NCBI RefSeq assembly: GCF_001553005.1
Contig: NZ_KQ959854.1
Span: forward strand, 35,119 to 99,118
Source of the DNA: Gemelliphila asaccharolytica
GTDB lineage: Bacteria > Bacillota > Bacilli > Staphylococcales > Gemellaceae
Direction: 5' to 3'
DNA length: 64,000 nucleotides
Shown here piece by piece: positions 21,223-28,823 of this stretch; positions within the stretch are counted from its first letter, which is position 1, and each line of letters starts with the position of its first letter. The notes under the pieces were generated by a model. That model saw nothing but the letters and a program-made list of their open reading frames with translations. It did no database searches and had not been told where the DNA came from. Made by a program: the position numbers and the translations under genes.

Positions 21223-21238
21223 TTCAATATTTTTTATT

Positions 21239-22705
21239 TTATTCTTGAGAAAGATCTACTTCTTCTAAAGGTATTACTTTTGTTTTATATTTTAATTTAT
21301 GGTAAACATAAAATACTATAAATACAGGTACTCCCATATATGTAGTCATAATTCCTCCAAGGTCTACTACACCTTCTGTTATTAATTTAGTGTCTTGTCC
21401 TACTATAACTATGATACATAGTATTAATGCTAAAATTGGTCCGAATGGAAACCATTTTGCTCTGTATCTCAAATCTTCTAATTTTTTACCTTGTTTTACA
21501 TATGCTCTTCTAAATCTATAGTGACTTATCGCTATTCCTAGCCATGCTATAAATCCTGTAAGTCCACTTGCTGCTACTATATATGTATAGGCATTTTCAC
21601 TTGTAAGCTGAATTAAGAATACTAATATTATTACTGCTGTAGTTCCTAATAATGAATTAATTGGGGTTCCATTTTTGTTTAATTTTGAAAATAATTTAAA
21701 TGCTAATTTTTCTTTACTCATTGCATATAGCATACGTGTAGAAGCATACATTCCTGAATTTCCTGCTGAAAGTATTGATGTCAAAATTACTGCGTTCATA
21801 ACACTTGCTGCTAAGGCAAATCCTGCATTTTTAAATACTATAGTAAATGGTGATTTTGCTATTTCTTCACTACTTGCTGCACCTAATAAATCTTCTGATG
21901 TGTAAGGTATAAGAAGTCCTATTACTAATATTGCTAAAACATAAAATATTAATATTCTCCAAAATACTTGTTTTACTGCTTTTGGTATTGTTTTTTCTGG
22001 ATTTTCGCTCTCACCTGCTGTTACCCCTATTAACTCTGTTCCTTGGAACGAATATCCTGCAATTAAGAATACTCCTAATGCTGATAAAACTTTACTTGAT
22101 AATGACATGTTAGTTCCTACAAATGGTGCTTCTCCGACTGTGAAATTTTTAAATCCTATATATTCTCCACCTAATATTCCAAAAATTGTAAGACATCCTA
22201 TAATTAAGAAAACAACTACTGTTACAACTTTTATAAGTGCAAACCAATATTCACTTTCTCCATATACTTTTACACTTAACGAGTTTAAAACTATAATAAC
22301 AACTAAAAATATGACGCTCCATATATAACTAGGTAAAACTCTCATTGGTTCCCAATAACTAACTGCTAAAGATGCTAATTCTATATCAGCAGCTACTGTT
22401 ATTACCCAGTTAAACCAATAATTCCACCCTAATGCAAATCCTAAAGATGGATCTACATATCTAGTTGCATATGTTGAAAAAGAACCAGATGTTGGTAAAT
22501 AAGTTGCCATCTCTCCTAATGAAGTCATTAGAAAATACACCATAATTCCTATACACATATATGCAATAAGTGCACCTCCTGGCCCTGCACTTCCTACTGC
22601 TTGACCACTGGTCATAAATAGACCGCTTCCTATACAACCTCCAATTGCTATCATTGTAATATGTCTTGATTTTAAATGTCTTCTAACATTTGTTTCGTTA
22701 TCCAT
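21239..22705 (-). CDS. lysP: Lysine-specific permease LysP-like APC transporter
   Basis: This amino acid/proton symporter of the APC superfamily, AAT subgroup, has 488 residues and about 12 membrane helices. The N-terminal signature is RHLKSRHITMIAIGGCIGSG, with FQGTELIGVTAGES and SGLTGFIAWLGIAISHYRFR later, as in LysP. The start was placed at the ATG at 22705 (nine bases after AGGAGG); the frame extends upstream into the terminator hairpin. A lysine riboswitch directly upstream supports lysine as the substrate. Confidence 0.93.
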   Translation of the reverse strand: MDNETNVRRHLKSRHITMIAIGGCIGSGLFMTSGQAVGSAGPGGALIAYMCIGIMVYFLMTSLGEMATYLPTSGSFSTYATRYVDPSLGFALGWNYWFNWVITVAADIELASLAVSYWEPMRVLPSYIWSVIFLVVIIVLNSLSVKVYGESEYWFALIKVVTVVVFLIIGCLTIFGILGGEYIGFKNFTVGEAPFVGTNMSLSSKVLSALGVFLIAGYSFQGTELIGVTAGESENPEKTIPKAVKQVFWRILIFYVLAILVIGLLIPYTSEDLLGAASSEEIAKSPFTIVFKNAGFALAASVMNAVILTSILSAGNSGMYASTRMLYAMSKEKLAFKLFSKLNKNGTPINSLLGTTAVIILVFLIQLTSENAYTYIVAASGLTGFIAWLGIAISHYRFRRAYVKQGKKLEDLRYRAKWFPFGPILALILCIIVIVGQDTKLITEGVVDLGGIMTTYMGVPVFIVFYVYHKLKYKTKVIPLEEVDLSQE

Positions 22706-22718
22706 AATGTAACCTCCT

Positions 22719-22973
22719 AAAAAAATAATGCACAACCAAATAATTAGAGTTGTGCATTACACCCCTCCAAAAGTCAGTAGCTCAACATAACATCACTGCT
22801 ATGACAGTTCTATACCTATTAAGTATAGCCCCAACAATACTCCAGTAGCTTAAGTATTATTTCGGCAAAAAATCCTTTCAATATACATCAACAAGTGCTA
22901 CACTCTAAATATATTTAATAATATTTTTTGCGACCTCCACCTCACTTTTAGTGAGGTACCTATTTAGTTGTTA
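22719..22973 (-). promoter_or_regulatory. Lysine riboswitch (L box) with expression-platform terminator
   Basis: On the minus strand the leader carries the lysine-aptamer landmarks in order: a GGAGGTCGCAA start, GCCGAAATAATAC, a GTATTGTTGGGGC return, AACTGTCATAGCAGTG, and a closing GCTACTGACTTTTGG. A perfect 10-base stem (22727-22736 with 22749-22758) and seven T then form a terminator just before the lysP ribosome binding site. Lysine binding would favour termination. An extra hairpin, CCTCAC/GTGAGG, lies between promoter and aptamer. I recognised it by motif, not by covariance search. Confidence 0.88.
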
Positions 22974-22979
22974 CATTAT

Positions 22980-23007
22980 ATTATACTCATTATTTTTATA
23001 TTGTCAA
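22980..23007 (-). promoter_or_regulatory. Promoter of the lysine riboswitch/lysP transcript
   Basis: On the minus strand TTGACA (23002-23007) and TATAAT (22980-22985) are 16 bases apart, both perfect hexamers. The start of transcription would be near 22973, just before the riboswitch. Confidence 0.75.
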
Positions 23008-23087
23008 TATAATTTGTCTATTTTTTAAAAAAATTCACTGAAATTATTTATTTTTTTTGTTTTTTCGGAAAATTCTAAGAATTTATA

Positions 23088-24098
23088 CTATTTTTTACTA
23101 CTTGCTTTTTCTAACCTATTTAATAAAGCTTCATTTACATCATTTTCTTTTATTTTCATTATATATATTTCTTTAATATTCTCCAAATCACATTCTCTTA
23201 AAATATTATAAAAATTTCTGTTGCATTCTTCTATATTATCTTCATCTGCTGCTAAAAATTTAATCTTAAAATCATAATTTTTTAATTTATTTTCATATTT
23301 CTTATAACTTATAAAAACAGTATCTGATTTTTTATTTTTTAAAAAAAATAAGGTTTCATCTAATGTTTTATCTAAAATTATTAATTCTGCATTAGGCGAA
23401 TAATGTCTATATTTCATTCCAGGTGCTATAGGATTTTTTATAACTCTATTCTTTCTGTATATTATTCCTTCTTCTCCTAGAATTTTTTTTAAATTTTTTA
23501 AAGTTATATCTCCTGGTCTTGCTATTTCAAAAGGATATTTAGTACAATCTATTACTGTACTTTCTAACCCTATATCAGAGTCGTCTGCTTTTATAATTAT
23601 ATCTATTTTATCTTTTAAATCATTATAAACATGAGAAAATTTAGTAGGAGAAGGTTTGCCACTTGTATTTGCACTAGGTGCTGCTAGTAGTACTTCTGTC
23701 TGTTTTAGAATTTCTCTTGCAAATTTATTACTAGGCATTCTAACAGCTAGGCTATTAAGACCAGCTGTAACTTTATTTGATATTATAGATTTATTTTTTA
23801 TATTAAGTATCAAACTCATAGGCCCTGGCCAAAAATTATCTATTAATTTTTGCACATTTTCATTTTCTACATCTACAATATTTCTTATTTGTTTTATATC
23901 ATAAAAATGAACAATTAGTGGGTTGTCACTAGGTCTTCCCTTAGCTTCATAAATTTTTTTTACTGCATAAGTATTTGTTGCGTCTGCACTTAATCCATAA
24001 ACAGTTTCAGTAGGAATTGCCACTAACTGCCCATCTTTATAACATTTTTTTAATTTTTTATAATCTATATCAAAAAAATCTAACAATTTTGTTATCAT
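23088..24098 (-). CDS. tsaC: Threonylcarbamoyl-AMP synthase (Sua5/YwlC type)
   Basis: This enzyme condenses threonine, bicarbonate and ATP to TC-AMP, the donor for TsaD in t6A synthesis. The YrdC domain covers about residues 15-200: PTETVYGLSADATN, KGRPSDNPLIVHF, AVRMPSN and APSANTSGKPSPT. A Sua5 C-terminal domain makes it 336 residues, the long Bacillus form. GMKYRHYSPNAEL is the typical linker. It is the last gene of a run starting at ecfA1, 13 bases after ecfT. Confidence 0.95.
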   Translation of the reverse strand: MITKLLDFFDIDYKKLKKCYKDGQLVAIPTETVYGLSADATNTYAVKKIYEAKGRPSDNPLIVHFYDIKQIRNIVDVENENVQKLIDNFWPGPMSLILNIKNKSIISNKVTAGLNSLAVRMPSNKFAREILKQTEVLLAAPSANTSGKPSPTKFSHVYNDLKDKIDIIIKADDSDIGLESTVIDCTKYPFEIARPGDITLKNLKKILGEEGIIYRKNRVIKNPIAPGMKYRHYSPNAELIILDKTLDETLFFLKNKKSDTVFISYKKYENKLKNYDFKIKFLAADEDNIEECNRNFYNILRECDLENIKEIYIMKIKENDVNEALLNRLEKASSKK

Positions 24099-24111
24099 AA
24101 TATATTACCTC

Positions 24112-24903
24112 TTACTTTAACACATACATTATTACTATTATTAAACCTGTAAACATATATGCTATAAAATCCTTTTTGTTATATTTTAGTTTTTTATATC
24201 TTGTTCTTTTTTTATCAGGATCATATCCTCTTATTTCCATAGCAGTTGCTAATTCGTCTGCTCTTTTTAGTGCAGATACAAAGACTGGAACAAGAATGGG
24301 TATAAAATTTTTCACTTTATTAATAAAACCCTTAGCATTTAGCTTGGCACCTCTTGATACTTGTGCATTTTTTATTCTCTGAGTTTCTTCAGATAGAGTT
24401 GGTATAAATCTTATACAAATAGATATTAACAAAGCAAATGATGAAATATGTATAGAAAATATATTTAAAAAATTCAGGCTTTTTTCTATTGCTAATGTTA
24501 CTTCTTTAGGTGATGTTGTTATTGTTAAAATAGTCATTAAGGATACCACTAAAAAAAATCTTATCGCTATTAATATTATACTAATTACTGCTCCATGATA
24601 AATTTTAAAATTTAAAAAACTAAATAATATCTCTCCTTGTCTGTTAAATACTATATGTATTAACGATGTAAATATCAATAAAAACAATATTAGTTTAATT
24701 CCTGAAAAAAGATATTTAAATTGTATTTTGGCTAAATAAGTAATTAATATAAGTATTAATATTAAAAATAAAAACTTCAAAAAAGTTCTTGATAAAAATA
24801 TACTAAGTAGATATATTATTGCAAATACTAATTTAACTCTAGGATCTAAACTATGAATATATGTATTCATTGGTATATATTTCATTATAAAAGTATTATT
24901 CAT
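24112..24903 (-). CDS. ecfT: Energy-coupling factor transporter transmembrane protein EcfT
   Basis: EcfT is the membrane scaffold that couples the EcfA ATPases to interchangeable vitamin- or metal-binding S components. It has 263 residues with several membrane helices. The N-terminus SLDPRVKLVFAI and the two coupling-helix Ala-Arg-Gly type motifs (AQVSRGAK and AMEIRGYDP) are characteristic. It overlaps ecfA2 by 8 bases. No S component is encoded in the window, which is usual for group II ECF systems. Confidence 0.95.
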   Translation of the reverse strand: MNNTFIMKYIPMNTYIHSLDPRVKLVFAIIYLLSIFLSRTFLKFLFLILILILITYLAKIQFKYLFSGIKLILFLLIFTSLIHIVFNRQGEILFSFLNFKIYHGAVISIILIAIRFFLVVSLMTILTITTSPKEVTLAIEKSLNFLNIFSIHISSFALLISICIRFIPTLSEETQRIKNAQVSRGAKLNAKGFINKVKNFIPILVPVFVSALKRADELATAMEIRGYDPDKKRTRYKKLKYNKKDFIAYMFTGLIIVIMYVLK

Positions 24904-25780
24904 AACTTTCTTTAAATCTCTCCTTTATTTCGTCAAATAGCTTTTCATATTCAAAGTGAACTCTTGAAAGTGGAAAACCTTTATTAAGCAACTCTAATTG
25001 TAATTTTATTATATCAGGAGCTTCTAAATTATATTTATTTTCTTTTATTATTTTTATAAAATAATCTTTATCTTTTATATTCTCTTTTATTTTTCCATCT
25101 TCCATAATTATTATATTATCAGCATATTTTAATACATATTCCATATTATGAGTAATAAAAACTATAGTCATCTTCTCTTTTTTATGAATTTTATATATTA
25201 AGTCCATAAAATCTTTTTTGCTCTTATAATCTAATCCTATAGTAGGTTCATCTAAAACTAATATTTTTGGCTTTATAGCTAATACTCCACATAAGGCAAC
25301 TTTTCTCATCTCCCCTCCTGATAGTTCGAAAGGTGACCTTTTTAAATAACTTTCATCTAATCCTACTACATTTATAAGATGTTTTGCTCTAGCTATAGCG
25401 TCTTTTTCACTCACTCCATAATTTAAAGGAGCATATATTATATCTCTTAATACTGTAGATTCAAATAATTGTTGTTCTGAAAATTGAAAAAGCATTGCAA
25501 TATTTTTTCTGATTTGCAGTAAATTTTCTTGTAATAATTTCTTTTCTTTTTTAGTTCTTTTTTTTTCTAATCTTTTTTTTTCTATTAAAACAAAACCTTT
25601 ATCTGGAAGTAAAAGGCCATTTATATGTTCAATTAATGTTGATTTCCCACTTCCTGTTTTACCTATTATAACCGTAAAACTAGATGGAAATATTTTTAAA
25701 TTTATTTTTTTTAAAACTTTATTTTCATATGGAGTATTTTCATTATAAGTAAAATCTACTTCATTAAATTTTATTTGCAT
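24896..25780 (-). CDS. ecfA2: Energy-coupling factor ATP-binding protein EcfA2
   Basis: This is the second ATPase of the ECF module, 294 residues. Walker A is GKTGSGKST, the Q-loop region is MLFQFSEQQLFESTVLRDI, the signature is LSGGEMRKVALCGVLA, and Walker B is ILVLDEPTIGLD. The longer C-terminal extension and the EQQLF sequence are typical of EcfA2 rather than EcfA1. It overlaps ecfA1 by 10 bases and ecfT by 8. Confidence 0.94.
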   Translation of the reverse strand: MQIKFNEVDFTYNENTPYENKVLKKINLKIFPSSFTVIIGKTGSGKSTLIEHINGLLLPDKGFVLIEKKRLEKKRTKKEKKLLQENLLQIRKNIAMLFQFSEQQLFESTVLRDIIYAPLNYGVSEKDAIARAKHLINVVGLDESYLKRSPFELSGGEMRKVALCGVLAIKPKILVLDEPTIGLDYKSKKDFMDLIYKIHKKEKMTIVFITHNMEYVLKYADNIIIMEDGKIKENIKDKDYFIKIIKENKYNLEAPDIIKLQLELLNKGFPLSRVHFEYEKLFDEIKERFKESYE

Positions 25781-26586
25781 AATTTATTAACTACATCCTT
25801 TATATCATCTTCTAGTTTGAAAATTTCTTTTTTCAAATATCTATTTAAGTCTTCTTTTAATCTCTGTAAAAATGGTAATTCCAAATTATATTTGTTTAAT
25901 AATTCTCTATTCTTAAATATTTCGTCCTTTGTAGATTTCTTTATTATTTTTCCATCTTTTATTATCATTATACTATCACTATAAATTAACTCGTTCATGT
26001 CGTGTGTTATTGATATTATTGTTACATTATGATCTTCATTTACTTTTTTTATATATTTCAAAATTCTTTTCCTAGCTATTGGATCTAACATACTTGTTGC
26101 TTCATCTAATATCAATATTTTTGGATTAAGCGCTAATGAAGAGGCTATGGCTACCCTTTGTTTTTGACCTCCTGATAAGTCTTTTGGTTCTTTTTTTCTA
26201 AAATTTTTCATATCTACTACTTCTAATACTTTTGAAATTATTTCATCCATTTTTATTGGATCTATATTTTTATTTTCAAGTCCAAAAGCTATATCTTCTT
26301 CTACAGTGCTACCTACAAATTGATTATCTGGATTTTGAAATACTATTGCTACTTTACTTCGTATATAATCTAAATTTTCTAATGTATATTCCTTATTATC
26401 TAAGAAAATTTCTCCTTCACTTTTTTCATATTGAGCAGATATTAATTTTATTATCGTGGTCTTTCCACTTCCATTATTTCCTAAAATTGTTATCCATTCT
26501 CCTTGTTTTACTTCAAATGAAATATTATCTAATACTTTTTTTGCAGTATTAGGATAAGTAAACGATATATTTTTAAATTTCAGCAT
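25771..26586 (-). CDS. ecfA1: Energy-coupling factor ATP-binding protein EcfA1
   Basis: This is the first ATPase of the ECF module, 271 residues. Walker A is GNNGSGKTT at about residue 36, then VFQNPDNQFVGSTVEEDIAFG, LSGGQKQRVAIASSLA and ILILDEATSMLD. It is the first gene of ecfA1-ecfA2-ecfT-tsaC. A perfect 14-base palindrome lies in the predicted promoter. Confidence 0.95.
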   Translation of the reverse strand: MLKFKNISFTYPNTAKKVLDNISFEVKQGEWITILGNNGSGKTTIIKLISAQYEKSEGEIFLDNKEYTLENLDYIRSKVAIVFQNPDNQFVGSTVEEDIAFGLENKNIDPIKMDEIISKVLEVVDMKNFRKKEPKDLSGGQKQRVAIASSLALNPKILILDEATSMLDPIARKRILKYIKKVNEDHNVTIISITHDMNELIYSDSIMIIKDGKIIKKSTKDEIFKNRELLNKYNLELPFLQRLKEDLNRYLKKEIFKLEDDIKDVVNKLCK

Positions 26587-26617
26587 CTTTTTTCTCCTAA
26601 AAATGTCTTAATAATTA

Positions 26618-26631
26618 TAACATATATGTTA
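26618..26631. promoter_or_regulatory. 14-base palindrome in the ecfA1 promoter
   Basis: TAACATATATGTTA is perfectly self-complementary. On the minus strand it is directly followed by a TATAAT box (26614-26619) that overlaps its end, while the -35 region is weak. The position suits an operator, but AT-rich palindromes of this size also arise by chance. Confidence 0.35.
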
Positions 26632-26689
26632 AATATTGACTATCAAGTTAAAAATATATTAATTTTTTTAGTAAATAATATTTAAAAAA

Positions 26690-26711
26690 GAAGTAAGATT
26701 TTCCTTACTTC
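26690..26711 (-). terminator. Terminator after the nptA unit
   Basis: Stem GAAGTAAG (26690-26697) with CTTACTTC (26704-26711) and a 6-base loop. On the minus strand it is followed by a CTTTTTTA tail. It directly follows the stop of the 30-codon frame downstream of nptA. Confidence 0.75.
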
Positions 26712-26804
26712 CTAAGCGATTTGTATATTGTATAACCTATATATTAATATTGAAAACAACAATATTATAAACAATATTATCAGATAATATTTGTATTCTT
26801 TCAT
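26712..26804 (-). CDS. Putative 30-residue single-helix membrane peptide behind nptA
   Basis: The minus-strand frame starts with ATG 1 base after the nptA stop codon and ends at TAG just before a terminator hairpin. The product has 30 residues: MKEYKYY, a hydrophobic run LIILFIILLFSILIY, then RLYNIQIA. AGGAT, inside the last codons of nptA, lies 9 bases before the ATG and could serve as ribosome binding site. Positive residues flank the helix. I do not recognise a family. A chance frame in AT-rich DNA is possible, but coupling, site, helix and terminator all agree. Confidence 0.5.
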   Translation of the reverse strand: MKEYKYYLIILFIILLFSILIYRLYNIQIA

Positions 26805-26805
26805 T

Positions 26806-28437
26806 TTATATTGATCCTGTTAACTTTTTTTCTAAAATATTTCTCAAATGTTCACACATTCTTGTGAAATGAGTAATTAAATCTATATATACAACTCCAG
26901 CAGGTATATCACATTCTCCATCTTTCATTCTATTAGTATGATCTTTCCTAGCAGATTTTTCTAGTTTTTGCATTTTTGGACATATAGATAATGCTTCACT
27001 GGCAAGAATATTATTATTATCTTTTATTGCCTGAACAGTCAAATCAATCATCTTAACAGTTTCATCATACATTTTTTGTACTTCTTGTTTTGCTTTATCT
27101 GAAAATGATATGTTTTTTCTTATTTGATAATTTACTGAATCTACTATATCTCTAGCGTGATCTCCTATTCTTTCTACATCTCTTGTAGAATCTAGTAAAC
27201 TTGAAGCTTCTATTCCTTCTTTTTCGTTTAGTTTTTCTCTAAATAATAAAGTTAAATAATTTGTCATTTCTTCATCTATTGAATTTATCGCTTCTTCGTA
27301 TTTTGTTCCTTTATCATTAAGTCTTGGTTCTCTTGTGAAAAAATATTTTACTGCATTATTTAAACTTTTTTTTGATAAAAGTGCCATATCAACAAATTCT
27401 TTTCTAACTTGTCCTAGTGCTACTGCTGGAGCACTTGATATAAGACTTTTTTCTAAAAATTGAGTTTTATATTTTATTATTTCATCTTCTCCTGGAATTA
27501 GTTTTGTTACAACAATAACTAAAAGCCATATAAATGGAAATTGAATAACTGTGTTGATAATATTAAATGTTCCATGTGCAAAAGCTATAGTTAACTTTGG
27601 ATTTAACCCTAAAAATGCTTCCATGTAATTAACAAAATATGTATAGGGCACAAGAAGTATCATGAAAATTACTGTTCCTATTACATTAAATAAAACATGT
27701 GATGCTGCAACTCTTTTTGCTGAAATTGTTGAACCCATAACTGCCAATATTGCTGTTATAGTCGTACCTATATTATCTCCAAAAAGTACAGGCAATGCCG
27801 CATTTAATGCCAAAGCTCCATCTGCATATAAATTTTGAAGTATTGCTATTGTGGCTGATGATGCTTGTATAAGCATAGTTAAGCCCGTACCAGCTAAAAC
27901 TCCTATAAAAGGACTATCTCCAAAATGATTTATTGCAGTAATAAACCAATTCATTTCTTTCATAGGCACCATTGCCGTGGACATAAGTTTTAAAGAATAA
28001 AAAACTCCTCCAAATCCAAATAAAACTCTACCTATATTGTTAATAGATTTTCTTTTTGTAAAAGATAAAAACAACGTACCAATAAATAAAACAGGTAAAG
28101 AATATTTTGATAAATTAAATCCTATTATAAGAGAAGTCACAGTTGTTCCGATATTTGAACCCATAACTATTGCTATAGCTTGATTTAATTTAAGAAGTCC
28201 TGCTGCTACTAAACTAACTGTTATAACAGTAGTTGCAGAACTAGATTGAATGAGAATAGTAACGAAAATTCCTACTAAAACCCCTCTAAGTGGTGTTGAA
28301 GTATACTTATCAAGAACATTTCTCATCTTGTCCCCAGCTACTAATTGAAGACCTTCTCCCATATATTTTATACTAAATAGAAATAAACCTAAGCCTCCAA
28401 AAAATCCGAATAATATTTCCTGCCATACGGACGACAT
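26806..28437 (-). CDS. nptA: Na/Pi cotransporter family protein with PhoU-like tail
   Basis: This is a 543-residue inner-membrane protein. Two inverted Na/Pi repeats carry the signature loops QSSSATTVITVSLVAAGLL (about residue 64) and QASSATIAILQNLYADGA (about residue 190), each followed by GxNIGTT (GSNIGTTVTSL and GDNIGTTITAI). The C-terminal 200 residues form a PhoU-like helical domain (LDSTRDVERIGDHARDIVDS). The family imports phosphate with sodium. AGGAGG precedes the ATG. A 13-base inverted repeat spans the probable transcription start. Confidence 0.92.
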   Translation of the reverse strand: MSSVWQEILFGFFGGLGLFLFSIKYMGEGLQLVAGDKMRNVLDKYTSTPLRGVLVGIFVTILIQSSSATTVITVSLVAAGLLKLNQAIAIVMGSNIGTTVTSLIIGFNLSKYSLPVLFIGTLFLSFTKRKSINNIGRVLFGFGGVFYSLKLMSTAMVPMKEMNWFITAINHFGDSPFIGVLAGTGLTMLIQASSATIAILQNLYADGALALNAALPVLFGDNIGTTITAILAVMGSTISAKRVAASHVLFNVIGTVIFMILLVPYTYFVNYMEAFLGLNPKLTIAFAHGTFNIINTVIQFPFIWLLVIVVTKLIPGEDEIIKYKTQFLEKSLISSAPAVALGQVRKEFVDMALLSKKSLNNAVKYFFTREPRLNDKGTKYEEAINSIDEEMTNYLTLLFREKLNEKEGIEASSLLDSTRDVERIGDHARDIVDSVNYQIRKNISFSDKAKQEVQKMYDETVKMIDLTVQAIKDNNNILASEALSICPKMQKLEKSARKDHTNRMKDGECDIPAGVVYIDLITHFTRMCEHLRNILEKKLTGSI

Positions 28438-28451
28438 TAATTTTCCTCCTA

Positions 28452-28486
28452 AATTTAAATGTATATTTTAAAGATACATTTAAATT
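28452..28486. promoter_or_regulatory. 13-base inverted repeat at the nptA promoter
   Basis: AATTTAAATGTAT (28452-28464) and ATACATTTAAATT (28474-28486) are perfect inverted repeats with a 9-base spacer. On the minus strand a TATAAT box (28484-28489) touches the outer arm and the nptA Shine-Dalgarno is next to the inner arm. A bound regulator would therefore cover the start of transcription. Confidence 0.5.
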
Positions 28487-28753
28487 ATAACAAATTTAAA
28501 AATATTATTAAAGTATATATTAAAAATATTATAATTCTTATTATATTTTATTTTAGACTTTTTATGTCTGATTATCTTAATTTCCTATATTTCTATATAT
28601 TAGCAAATTTTAAAAATATCAAAATTTTATTTTCTATTTATAAAAACTATTCATATAGTAGCAAAGACATAATCTTTTTTTTATATTATATAATTAAAAT
28701 AAATATTATTTTGTGTTATTTTTGTAATTTGTTCGTTTTTTGAATAAAAAAAG

Positions 28754-28782
28754 TTGAAATTATTCTTTTTTTGTATTAAAAT
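28754..28782 (+). promoter_or_regulatory. Promoter of the purine permease gene
   Basis: TTGAAA (28754-28759) and TAAAAT (28777-28782) are 17 bases apart. GGAG follows at 28806-28809, an unusually long 14 bases before the ATG at 28824. No purine riboswitch is visible between them. Confidence 0.6.
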
Positions 28783-28823
28783 GTATGTAAATAAAAAATA
28801 ACAAAGGAGAAAAAATAAAAAAA

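Larger units (their letters stand above)
28438..28823. other. AT-rich divergent intergenic region nptA / permease
   Basis: These 386 bases hold the nptA ribosome binding site and inverted repeat on the left and the permease promoter on the right. The middle (about 28500-28740) is almost pure A/T. It contains an open plus-strand frame whose composition is only Ile, Tyr, Phe, Lys and Asn, with no usable ribosome binding site. I see no riboswitch in it. Confidence 0.6.

Noticed and set aside
24896-26586. ecfA1 and ecfA2 as generic cobalt transporter ATPases (CbiO)
   Set aside because: Overlap with a classical EcfT and absence of CbiM/CbiN support a group II ECF module rather than a cobalt system.
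28459-28743. Plus-strand open frame of 94 codons between nptA and the purine permease gene
   Set aside because: The product is nearly all Ile, Tyr, Phe, Lys and Asn, overlaps the nptA inverted repeat, has no ribosome binding site, and matches what random AT-rich DNA gives.
28490-28823. Purine riboswitch before the xanthine-type permease
   Set aside because: The conserved purine-aptamer core is not present; only a promoter and ribosome binding site are seen.
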